Source: Bacteroidales bacterium (GTDB taxonomy: Bacteria > Bacteroidota > Bacteroidia > Bacteroidales > F082). From it: 24,263 nucleotides of DNA. The notes beneath the pieces were generated by a model. The model was not told the DNA's origin. It searched no databases and was given only the letters and a program-made list of their open reading frames with translations. Location: positions 1 through 24,263 of the forward strand of contig JASBYY010000044.1 in assembly GCA_029983675.1 (NCBI GenBank), read 5' to 3'. The position numbers and the translations under genes are program-made. Shown piece by piece: positions 1 to 7,617 of the stretch. Each line of letters starts with the position of its first letter. The first letter of the stretch is position 1.

Positions 1-3000
1 TGTCCGGCTGGGCGTTTTCAATGTCGCTGACGGTGCCCTGTGTGTTGCCTCCGTCAATCTTGCTGTCGTAGGCCGCCTTGAGGGTGTTGTAGATGCTGTA
101 GGCGTCGTAGTAGTCATTTTCAAGCTGTTGCCTTTTATACTGCGGAACAACCGGAGATACGGTGTCAAAGGAGACGCCGCTGAAAGCATAATGCACGGGG
201 CATCCCCTTGTATCGGCAGTGTCAATCCTCGTCACATTATAGGTGTACATGGGGGTGGCGTTGTTTTGTGAACCGTCATAGTAATAGTTGATGCCATAGT
301 CGCCATGGTTAAGGATGTGTTTCGGATTGTTTCCCGGACTTGACTGGCTGAATGTGTTGTTTGCCGTTTCTCCAACCATGCCTTGGTTTTGTTGGATGCC
401 ATTATCGCCAAATGGATTTGGATTTTCACTAGAAACATAAAAATCACATTTGTTGTCGTAGTTCTCATTGCAGCGGTAAATAAGACCCGATTTTATGTCT
501 TGCAGTTTATGGTTGACGTCCACTGCAACATTGCCGCAATACAGATTTTTGAACACATTCCCATAAACCTGATTGACAGATTTCGAGTCCTTGGTGATGA
601 CGCCGTAGTACTCTTCCGGATGGACCTGAGCCATTGTGAAAGTGTCCTGCTCGATGATAAAATGCGGTGTCGATTCCGCATAGATACCGGCGGGACACCC
701 GTATCTCCGTTGGCCCACCTCAAAGTTCGAGTTCAACACGGTTGCAAAACCAGAATTAAGGGCGAACACACCGTATTGGTTATTGGTAAAGTCCGTTGCC
801 TTCACGGTGAATGTTCTCAATCCAACAGAATTTGGTTTTGTCGAAACCACTGCTTTAAGGAAATTGTCGAAAGTCGATTTCTTATTGACAGTGACGGCGC
901 CATTGGAAAGCATGTTGTAACTGCCATCCACGATAAACCCCGCATCATATCCGTGGATGCCGATCGGCCACTGGTGGTTGAACGGGTTGTCCTCAAGCCT
1001 GAAGTCACAGGCCGTGAACCTGACGCCGCGCACCCTGAAAAGGTTCACATGCGAGATGAAAATGCCCGGACCTGGATAGTCGCTGTTTACCGCAAAGGTG
1101 CAGTTGTGGAAATAGGAGACATTGTCTCGCAACACGGTCTGTCCGGGATTCTGAGGGTGCTGGAACCGGTTCTCATAGGGATGGAAATAAACGGCACATG
1201 CATTGTTGATGAAGCTGGAGTTTGATGCCCGGACAATGCCGCCCGTGGTGAGTTCGGGACCGGCTGCCGACGGATTCCACAGATCGATGGCTATCGCGGC
1301 GTTCTCAATCACGGCACTGTTTTTCAACTCGACGACACCTTGCCAATAATGGCCGTTTTCTTTCAACTGGTGCTTGTTTCTGTTGCCCCACACTTGGACA
1401 CCCTGCCATTGCTCTCCATCGCACAAACTAAGCAAATGCCCACCGTTGACAAGCAACTTGCCGTCCGGTTTGACCTTGACGCAGGCTTGGTCGGAACAAT
1501 ACACCGTTCCGGTGACGGTCAGTGTTACACCCGGTTCCACAAAAACATCACCAACAAGATAATAGTTGTCAGCAGCCCATGTGGTGTTAGAGGTAATATG
1601 TGTAGTCGGAATGGTATTGTATTGATGGGAAATTGTGATATCCTTGTTATAATAACATAAAGAGGAACCATGGTAACCAACGGCGACTTGCACATAAGCG
1701 GACCCTGTCCCGTTAGGTCTGACATAAGCCTTATTGCCATCGGTTGAAACGATGGTCAGGTTTGAAGAGCAAGCCCAATCAAATGTGAACATTTCAGCTT
1801 CTGCAGGGGTAACTTCCAAGGAATAGAGATAATCTTTACAAAATGCTTGTCCCTCAATAACAGTAGGTCCACTCAAAGGAACATTCAAATGTGTGATTTG
1901 TGTCTCATAACACAAGCAATCTTGTTTTGTTACAACCAAATCAATCACATCATTAGGTGTTTGAGGTTGGAATTGAATTTCTTGATAGTTACCGTTTGCA
2001 TACGCAACAGCAAGTATCTCATTGCCAACAGTAAGAGCAATCCTGGCACCGACAGGTGCTTTCACAACCATTTTACCTCCTCCCATGCAAATTCTTGAGG
2101 GATGTTCTACGACCATTGTCTGTGGAACGGTGGTGTATAGACGCAAAAACGCATCGCAATGTGCGGTAAACATCTGATAGGTGATGTATTTGCTTCCGGA
2201 ATTATACGGCCAGCTTGATTGGGCGAGGAAGTACTTTCCCGCAATATTGCCAAAGGCAGGCATCCAATTGCCACTATTATTGGCATAAGGGCCGTAGTCG
2301 GGCATGAAGTTCGGATCGAACAGGTCGTACATGCCCCATACAAAGGCGTCGTTGACAAATGAAAATGATGTTTGAGTAGGGCCGACACATCCCACTGCTC
2401 CGGCACCTTTATTATTATAAGTCCTGCGCATGAATGCTTCCACGAGGCAATTTCCGCCATAGTTGAAATTGCCGGTCTGGCAGTTAATGGTCATCACAAA
2501 AGTGAGCTTGTCGGTGTTGTTCATTTGCGACACGTGACTGGTGCTGAAGGAAGGCTCACCCCATCCTTGGTTATAGCCGTGATCCCTGTGCTGAAGGATG
2601 AAAGCACCATTGTTGACGGCGGTGACGACTTGCTGGGCGGTTCCTCCGGTCCATCCGCCTAACTCGGCGGGTGTGGCAGGTATGTATCCTCTGCCGTTAG
2701 GTCCGAAGTAACTGGTAACCATGTATGTGTTTTGGTTGGACGACCAAATGGATCCCGGTGTGCCGTCATAAATAGCATTGATACGTACCGGCTCTTTGCC
2801 ATGGTTTCTCCAGTAACCGCCCACTACTTCGGAGCAGATTTGGAACCAGCGCTCGGTCTGCCATCCTAATGCCGTGATGGGGTTTTGATACGTGCTGGCG
2901 TTCATGTTGGGGTGGTTGTACTCGTAGTCTAAAGTCTTGTCCACCATCATTTTTGCTTCCGTGGCACTGGCGGCAACCAACCGTGCAAAGCAAATATCGG

Positions 3001-4069
3001 GGAGATAATCACCCGTGCAGTCGGCATACTGGTTGTCGGTGATGCATGTTCCTTCTGTAGGGTGGGAAATGGTTTCGGCGGGGATGCCGTTTGCCATATT
3101 GGTGTTGTGGTCGCCGAATAGAAGCACCGCTACGGGAGGAATGGCCCAAGTGCTGTATGCGTTATGGAAATAGTTTTTCAGCTCGCCGGTATTCGAACAT
3201 CCCATCTCGCTAAGACTTTTTACCTCCGTTTTGATGCCTTGACGAATGCGGTAGTTGGCTAATTGTTGTGCATAAGGGCGAAAAGTTTCATTGTTAGGGA
3301 TAACAATAAGGTATTCGCATCCCGTTGGACGGTTTGACACCCATCCTCTCATGCGAGTCTCATAATCTATGGCTGGCAACTGGTTATAATTCATTAGAGA
3401 CTGCTGAAGAATAGGGTCATAATAAGGAGAACGAAGGCGGTCCTCTCCAAAATGGCCGTCGCCTCCTACAAATGAAAGGCTGATATCCAAATCATGATAC
3501 ACCTTCAATACTTTTGTCACCGGATTGTATTGATAAGGAGTAACAGATAAAATCACAGTTTGAACACCTCTTAAATTCATTACTTCAGAAATGATAACGG
3601 GGCTTTCCGGATAGAACGCATTCACACCATAAATGCTACTGTCCTTTTCATAAGTGGATGGTGTGTCATCATTCCCAGCCTTAATTGGTGCGGCAGCTAT
3701 CAAATCTACATTATTGATGGTCTGGAACTGGCTGCTGTTGATACTGTAATTTACTGTCGATCCATTGGGGATTGCGACAAAACGACTACTGGTTGGCAGG
3801 TTTGGTTTCCCCTCTTCAGCGGGAAGAAATACCCCAGATATTTCTATCTGCTCACCCGAGTAGCCGTTATCTGTAAACGTACAAAGACGCATCTGTTTTA
3901 AAGCATGTCTTACTTGTAAAGCGGCACCCGTTTGGGTAAAGGTAGTGAAACCTTCTTTTGACGCACCGTTTGAGAATGTGAAATCACGTGTCTGAGCCTT
4001 CGCCTGAGCTACTATTACCAATAGCAGCAGGAAAAGGACTTTGCTTCTTGATGTGTAATGTCTTTTCAT
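1..4069 (-). CDS. Secreted C25 (gingipain-type) cysteine peptidase, 3' end outside window
   Basis: The frame is open from an ATG at 4067-4069 to the window edge, 1356 codons without a stop, so the C-terminus is missing. Residues 1-25 are a signal peptide (basic start, run of Leu/Val, AKA before Gln). About 26-245 looks like the C25 propeptide region; the peptidase domain begins near 249 (GCEYLIVIPN). The catalytic pair is visible: His497 in QHRDHG and Cys530 in TINCQTG, 33 residues apart, the same spacing as His211/Cys244 of gingipain RgpB. From about residue 800 to the edge, short repeating blocks rich in Asn, Gly and aromatic residues suggest a right-handed parallel beta-helix. Such proteins normally carry a C-terminal type IX secretion signal, which would lie beyond position 1. 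It has its own promoter and is transcribed away from the RiPP operon's end. Peptidase call strong; beta-helix call is inference from sequence texture. Confidence 0.88.
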   Translation of the reverse strand, partial: MKRHYTSRSKVLFLLLLVIVAQAKAQTRDFTFSNGASKEGFTTFTQTGAALQVRHALKQMRLCTFTDNGYSGEQIEISGVFLPAEEGKPNLPTSSRFVAIPNGSTVNYSINSSQFQTINNVDLIAAAPIKAGNDDTPSTYEKDSSIYGVNAFYPESPVIISEVMNLRGVQTVILSVTPYQYNPVTKVLKVYHDLDISLSFVGGDGHFGEDRLRSPYYDPILQQSLMNYNQLPAIDYETRMRGWVSNRPTGCEYLIVIPNNETFRPYAQQLANYRIRQGIKTEVKSLSEMGCSNTGELKNYFHNAYSTWAIPPVAVLLFGDHNTNMANGIPAETISHPTEGTCITDNQYADCTGDYLPDICFARLVAASATEAKMMVDKTLDYEYNHPNMNASTYQNPITALGWQTERWFQICSEVVGGYWRNHGKEPVRINAIYDGTPGSIWSSNQNTYMVTSYFGPNGRGYIPATPAELGGWTGGTAQQVVTAVNNGAFILQHRDHGYNQGWGEPSFSTSHVSQMNNTDKLTFVMTINCQTGNFNYGGNCLVEAFMRRTYNNKGAGAVGCVGPTQTSFSFVNDAFVWGMYDLFDPNFMPDYGPYANNSGNWMPAFGNIAGKYFLAQSSWPYNSGSKYITYQMFTAHCDAFLRLYTTVPQTMVVEHPSRICMGGGKMVVKAPVGARIALTVGNEILAVAYANGNYQEIQFQPQTPNDVIDLVVTKQDCLCYETQITHLNVPLSGPTVIEGQAFCKDYLYSLEVTPAEAEMFTFDWACSSNLTIVSTDGNKAYVRPNGTGSAYVQVAVGYHGSSLCYYNKDITISHQYNTIPTTHITSNTTWAADNYYLVGDVFVEPGVTLTVTGTVYCSDQACVKVKPDGKLLVNGGHLLSLCDGEQWQGVQVWGNRNKHQLKENGHYWQGVVELKNSAVIENAAIAIDLWNPSAAGPELTTGGIVRASNSSFINNACAVYFHPYENRFQHPQNPGQTVLRDNVSYFHNCTFAVNSDYPGPGIFISHVNLFRVRGVRFTACDFRLEDNPFNHQWPIGIHGYDAGFIVDGSYNMLSNGAVTVNKKSTFDNFLKAVVSTKPNSVGLRTFTVKATDFTNNQYGVFALNSGFATVLNSNFEVGQRRYGCPAGIYAESTPHFIIEQDTFTMAQVHPEEYYGVITKDSKSVNQVYGNVFKNLYCGNVAVDVNHKLQDIKSGLIYRCNENYDNKCDFYVSSENPNPFGDNGIQQNQGMVGETANNTFSQSSPGNNPKHILNHGDYGINYYYDGSQNNATPMYTYNVTRIDTADTRGCPVHYAFSGVSFDTVSPVVPQYKRQQLENDYYDAYSIYNTLKAAYDSKIDGGNTQGTVSDIENAQPD

Positions 4070-4102
4070 GTTTGTGTTGTTTTTATGGTTAGTTATCGGA
4101 GA

Positions 4103-4133
4103 CAAAGATAAACATTGTTTTTTTATTCCGCAA
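4103..4133 (-). promoter_or_regulatory. Promoter of the C25 peptidase gene
   Basis: On the minus strand a TTG at 4133-4131 is followed after 20 bases by TATCTTTG at 4110-4103, matching the Bacteroidetes primary sigma consensus (TTTG, about 19-20 bases, TAnnTTTG). The predicted start near 4096 leaves a leader of about 27 bases before the ATG at 4069. Confidence 0.7.
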
Positions 4134-4215
4134 GGGGTTTTGGCGTTTTTCCTTGAAAAAGGCGTATAGGTCAAATTGCAGGATGGATTTAGAGCCACAA
4201 TTGCGTTACGAGCTT

Positions 4216-4223
4216 TATCTTTG
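4216..4223 (+). promoter_or_regulatory. -7 element of a rightward promoter driving a candidate small RNA
   Basis: TATCTTTG on the plus strand is an exact TAnnTTTG match, divergent from the peptidase promoter. A clear -33 TTTG at the expected distance is not present, so the promoter would be one-sided. It predicts initiation near 4230. Confidence 0.5.
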
Positions 4224-4227
4224 CGCT

Positions 4228-4334
4228 GTCGCCTGAAACATAGTGGAGTTCTGCTGGGGAGCAACCCCATGAGGAATAAGGTGAAGAAGATGCGACGAGC
4301 ATGAAGGGAGTCATCCTATGGGTGGCTCCTTTTC
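4228..4334 (+). ncRNA. Candidate structured small RNA of about 105 nt
   Basis: There is no protein gene in this gap, but an ordered set of pairings follows the -7 element. GTCGC at 4228-4232 pairs with GCGAC at 4292-4296, closing a domain; inside it TGGGG (4255-4259) pairs with CCCCA (4265-4269) around a five-base loop. Directly downstream is a strong terminator-like hairpin ending in TTTT. The promoter element, closed domain and terminator in the same orientation make an independent transcript plausible. I cannot assign it to a known RNA family; I compared it by eye with 6S, SRP RNA and common riboswitches without a match. No gene follows in the same direction, which argues against a riboswitch. 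Confidence 0.42.
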
Positions 4335-4344
4335 ACTTCATGCT
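4298..4344 (+). terminator. Long two-part hairpin, likely intrinsic terminator of the small RNA
   Basis: The inner stem pairs GGAGTCATCC (4307-4316) with GGGTGGCTCC (4320-4329), ten pairs including two G-U, with a three-base loop, followed by TTTT. An outer perfect 9-bp arm pair, AGCATGAAG (4298-4306) and CTTCATGCT (4336-4344), surrounds it. The T-run sits on the plus-strand 3' side, so the orientation is rightward. Confidence 0.55.
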
Positions 4345-4468
4345 AAGAGCTTTTTCCAATGCCAAGCAAACCCATTCTTGACGGGTAAAAATAGCTATTC
4401 TTTTGAGATAATGGTTGTTTGGAACAAAAAGAATGTACAGCATTTCAGAACAACATCTCATACTGCCA

Positions 4469-7102
4469 TCATTTTACCTTAAAATATGCCTTTAGCATGA
4501 AGCTTCTCGGACGGATGAGGTATGCCGAATAGTAACTGTAAATTCCTGAATAATAGGAATATGCAAAATTCTTGGTGTCGAGAATATTATTGATGTCCAA
4601 ACTGAACTTGATTTTTCGGAAGGTGTAGCCGAAGCTGCAATCCAAGAGCACAAAATCATCCATGCGTTCTTCGGCATGGGTGTGATAGAACTCCACCGAA
4701 GGGGTGACCGACAGGCCAAAAGGCAGCACCACGCTCAGCTGGGCGTTGTCGATAAGGCTCACCATGGGCTGTGTGCCGGTGTTGAAGCCCCCCAAGGCCG
4801 AAGTCATGCGGCTCCAACTTCCCTTGTTGGAGAAGAAAATGTTGTCCGTCAGGGCGATAGAAGTGGTCAAGTTGGCGTTCCAACCTTGGTTGAAATAGGT
4901 GAGCACTTGGTTTTGAACCAATTGCGGAGAACGCCCTAATCCGTATGAGCATTTTGCATTCATGTTCAGTCGCTTCCAGCTGAAACCTTTGCCCATATAC
5001 ATCGAAACGGAAAGATAATCACCTTGGTTAGGCTGTTCAACTGCATTGACAACCATCATGTCGTCCTCAAAATGATAGGCATACATCACCTTGTTGCAGT
5101 AGCGGTTGTAGTTCACTGACAAATCGCTGAAAAAGTATTTCATAATGTTCTTGTAGGACAAAGTGAGCGATCCGCTGCCGCCGTAGGTGTCGGCCAAAGG
5201 GCATTCGTAACGCGACAAGGTCCTGTAATTTTGCAAGAGATAGCCTGAATACAAGGTCCTCAACGAAGGCGTGCTGTTGTAGAGGGCCGTTTTGGCGTTC
5301 ACTTTCCATCGGTGGCTGAAGTCGTAATGGAACGAAAGCGATGGCTGGGAGAGGATTTTGAATTGCTTGACAGGTGCCTCTCCCCAACGGTCATTCAGTT
5401 CCATATAGCGCAATTGCACGGGCAAATTAAGCGACACATTCACACGGCGGCGGTTGTAGGTGATGTGAGCGCCAGCTGAAGGCTGGTATTTGCGCCAACG
5501 GATGTCGTTGTTGAAAGGCTTGCCTTCAAAAAGGAGGGTCAGGCTGTCGGCGGTCTTTCCTGTGAGTTGAGAATGAAGTCCTTGCTCCTCAACGGTGAAA
5601 TTGAAATACGGCATGATGCGGATGCGTTTCCATACCACATTGGTGAGCATACGCACGAAGCTCTGGCTTGTAAACGAATGGTAACCAATATTCTGGCTGG
5701 TCAAGGCGTAATCCTCGCCATGGTTGAGGGTTTCGGGGAAACAGCCCGGGGCGATTTGCAGCGTGTAGGGAAGATTGCCGTAATCTGTTGTGGAATTAAA
5801 CTCTATGCCACGGTCTTTGTCGCGGCGGTTTCTGCGAATCCAATGGATTTTGAGCTTGGCGCACAGCGAATGACAGTTCTCCTCTTGTCTGACCCTGCTG
5901 CCCTTGTCCACAAGCCCTTCGCCCCAGTTGCGATGTCCTGAGGCGGTGAGGCCAATCTTCAGATAGTCCAAATCCTTATTCAGGTCGTAGTTCACGCTGG
6001 CTTCGAGCATCTTGGCGGTTTCTATGGAATGCATCCTCTCGATAAGGCTGATCGTGTCGTCAGGGAGAAGAAAGAGGGTGCGCGATTCGCTTGACTTACG
6101 GTTGCGGTCGCTGCCGCCAACCAGGCTGAACGATAGTTCCGCTTCGTTTTTCAGTTTGAAAAGGCTGTTGAAGGTGGCTCCTTGCGATCCGTTGAATGTG
6201 TGGCGAACGGAAGAAAGCCCCGGAGCCGAAGGCTTCACCATTGAGGCCATCGGATATATATTAACATTTTCATTATCAACAAGTTCATTTCCTGAGTTAT
6301 TGGCTTTCAGCGTACTCAGGAACTGACGGCGTTTCTCGAAATACATGCCCGTCAGCCCACCTTCATATTGTACCCTGTCGGCCCAACCTGCCCCCAAATC
6401 GGCCATGAGGGCAAAGGTACCCTTGGCGCCGGCTTTCAATTTCAGGTTCAGTGACACATCGTCGGAAAACTGTATGTCTTTCAGGGCTTTCACATGCTGG
6501 TGGTTTTCCATCACCTGTACCGAAGCCACATCGGAGGCTGGAATGCTGGTGGTGGCAAGATTGTAACGGCCTTGCAGCATGTCCATGTTCTCAATGTAGA
6601 ACTTAGAGATGGCCTTGCCCTTGTATTCCACCTTGCCGTCGTCTTTTACCTCAATGCCGGGCATCTTTTTCAGCACATCGGCAATGACGAGGTCGGTTGT
6701 GTCGCGGAATGTGTCCACAATGTAGTTGACCGTGTCGTTGTTTCCCCACATCTTTCCGGATTTGACCGATACCTCACGCAGTTGGATGGCTTCTTCAACC
6801 ACGACAAAGTCGATGGTCTGCTCCTTGTTGCCGATGATTTTGGAAGCGCGCCTGACATTGAAGCCGTAAATGGTGAGCATGAGCTGCTTTTCTTCACTTT
6901 TGTTGAACACTTCGTAAAAGCCTTTGTCGTTGGTGAAGGTATAGGCCACGGTCATGCTGTCGCTGGGGCGCATCAGGACCACCGAAGCGTTGAAGACCGG
7001 CTCGCCAGCTTCGGTCTTCACCGTTCCGATGATGCGTACCTGCGCCATGGCAAGGAGGGGGAAAGCGAAGCCGATGCAACATAAGATGAGGAGCCTTTTC
7101 AT
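4469..7102 (-). CDS. Outer-membrane beta-barrel protein, TonB-receptor-like, last gene of the RiPP operon
   Basis: 877 residues. Residues 1-20 are a signal peptide ending MAQ. About 22-105 is a carboxypeptidase-regulatory-like beta-sandwich domain (GTVKTEAGEPVFNASVVL). About 110-225 is plug-like, with VLKKMPGIEVKDDGKVEYKG. From about 230 to the end are alternating amphipathic strands rich in aromatic residues, as in the Bacteroidetes outer-membrane barrel family (OMP_b-brl_3 type). The start ATG overlaps the stop of the preceding gene by four bases (ATGA), so it is translationally coupled to the peptide export genes. Such barrels are often found with GLPGLI proteins. It could pass the mature peptide across the outer membrane, take something up, or be a self-protection receptor; the sequence does not decide. 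No clear TonB box was seen. Confidence 0.82.
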   Translation of the reverse strand: MKRLLILCCIGFAFPLLAMAQVRIIGTVKTEAGEPVFNASVVLMRPSDSMTVAYTFTNDKGFYEVFNKSEEKQLMLTIYGFNVRRASKIIGNKEQTIDFVVVEEAIQLREVSVKSGKMWGNNDTVNYIVDTFRDTTDLVIADVLKKMPGIEVKDDGKVEYKGKAISKFYIENMDMLQGRYNLATTSIPASDVASVQVMENHQHVKALKDIQFSDDVSLNLKLKAGAKGTFALMADLGAGWADRVQYEGGLTGMYFEKRRQFLSTLKANNSGNELVDNENVNIYPMASMVKPSAPGLSSVRHTFNGSQGATFNSLFKLKNEAELSFSLVGGSDRNRKSSESRTLFLLPDDTISLIERMHSIETAKMLEASVNYDLNKDLDYLKIGLTASGHRNWGEGLVDKGSRVRQEENCHSLCAKLKIHWIRRNRRDKDRGIEFNSTTDYGNLPYTLQIAPGCFPETLNHGEDYALTSQNIGYHSFTSQSFVRMLTNVVWKRIRIMPYFNFTVEEQGLHSQLTGKTADSLTLLFEGKPFNNDIRWRKYQPSAGAHITYNRRRVNVSLNLPVQLRYMELNDRWGEAPVKQFKILSQPSLSFHYDFSHRWKVNAKTALYNSTPSLRTLYSGYLLQNYRTLSRYECPLADTYGGSGSLTLSYKNIMKYFFSDLSVNYNRYCNKVMYAYHFEDDMMVVNAVEQPNQGDYLSVSMYMGKGFSWKRLNMNAKCSYGLGRSPQLVQNQVLTYFNQGWNANLTTSIALTDNIFFSNKGSWSRMTSALGGFNTGTQPMVSLIDNAQLSVVLPFGLSVTPSVEFYHTHAEERMDDFVLLDCSFGYTFRKIKFSLDINNILDTKNFAYSYYSGIYSYYSAYLIRPRSFMLKAYFKVK

Positions 7103-7614
7103 GGCATACTATTTTGAAGGTGAATTGTCGTTTCTTGTTTTATATGATTCGTCGCAAAGATATCCCTTCCCATCATCCAAAAAAGAAGAGGAACCTTTCC
7201 TAAACGCAATACCATTGTAGCAGAGTCGGCTTGAATGTTGGTCGCATATTGTCCTTTCCATTCAAAGACCAACTGAGGATTATGGTTTTCATCGCTTCCT
7301 ATTTGAGCAACATGGAGGAGTCCGTATTCTGTTTGATGGTTGTTGATTTGGATTTTGGAGAAAGCAGCTGGAAAATTGTTGAATAGTTCATAGGGAACAA
7401 CGGCATGGACACTTATTGAGGTATCGGCATTTATCGCCTGTTTGGTCATGACGGAAATCTTGGGGCGATAGGGCATCACGGCAAAGACGAAGACGGCCAT
7501 CAGCAGGCTTACCAATACTACTGCCATGCCATAACGAGCCAACATAGGCGGCATTCGGCCTACGATTTCCCTCACCTTGGGGCTTTTCCGTGCGTCAGAT
7601 TCTTTCCAGTCCAT
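7099..7614 (-). CDS. Short HlyD-like inner-membrane-anchored protein (peptide export accessory)
   Basis: 171 residues. The N-terminal part (SPKVREIVGRMPPMLARYG, then a membrane helix at about 28-48 and the Pro-Tyr-Arg-Pro step) closely resembles the start of Bacteroidetes HlyD-family adaptor proteins, which begin with a -V-E-I-M-x-x-P-P-x-x-x-R-W/Y-G- pattern and one helix. The usual lipoyl and long coiled-coil regions are absent: only about 120 periplasmic residues follow. It starts 3 bases after the exporter gene and overlaps the barrel gene by 4 bases, so it belongs to the export set. Either it is a minimal adaptor or a distinct periplasmic factor that borrowed the anchor. Family assignment is from sequence resemblance only. 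Confidence 0.62.
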   Translation of the reverse strand: MDWKESDARKSPKVREIVGRMPPMLARYGMAVVLVSLLMAVFVFAVMPYRPKISVMTKQAINADTSISVHAVVPYELFNNFPAAFSKIQINNHQTEYGLLHVAQIGSDENHNPQLVFEWKGQYATNIQADSATMVLRLGKVPLLFWMMGRDIFATNHIKQETTIHLQNSMP

Positions 7615-7617
7615 GAC

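Noticed and set aside
383..1225. 280-codon plus-strand open frame
   Set aside because: It lies entirely opposite the C25 peptidase frame, which has a signal peptide, catalytic residues and a promoter. The plus-strand product has no recognisable domain and no start region of its own.
4228..4334. Riboswitch
   Set aside because: The structure looked riboswitch-like, but no gene follows on the plus strand, and I found no conserved core of a known class. A free-standing small RNA fits better.
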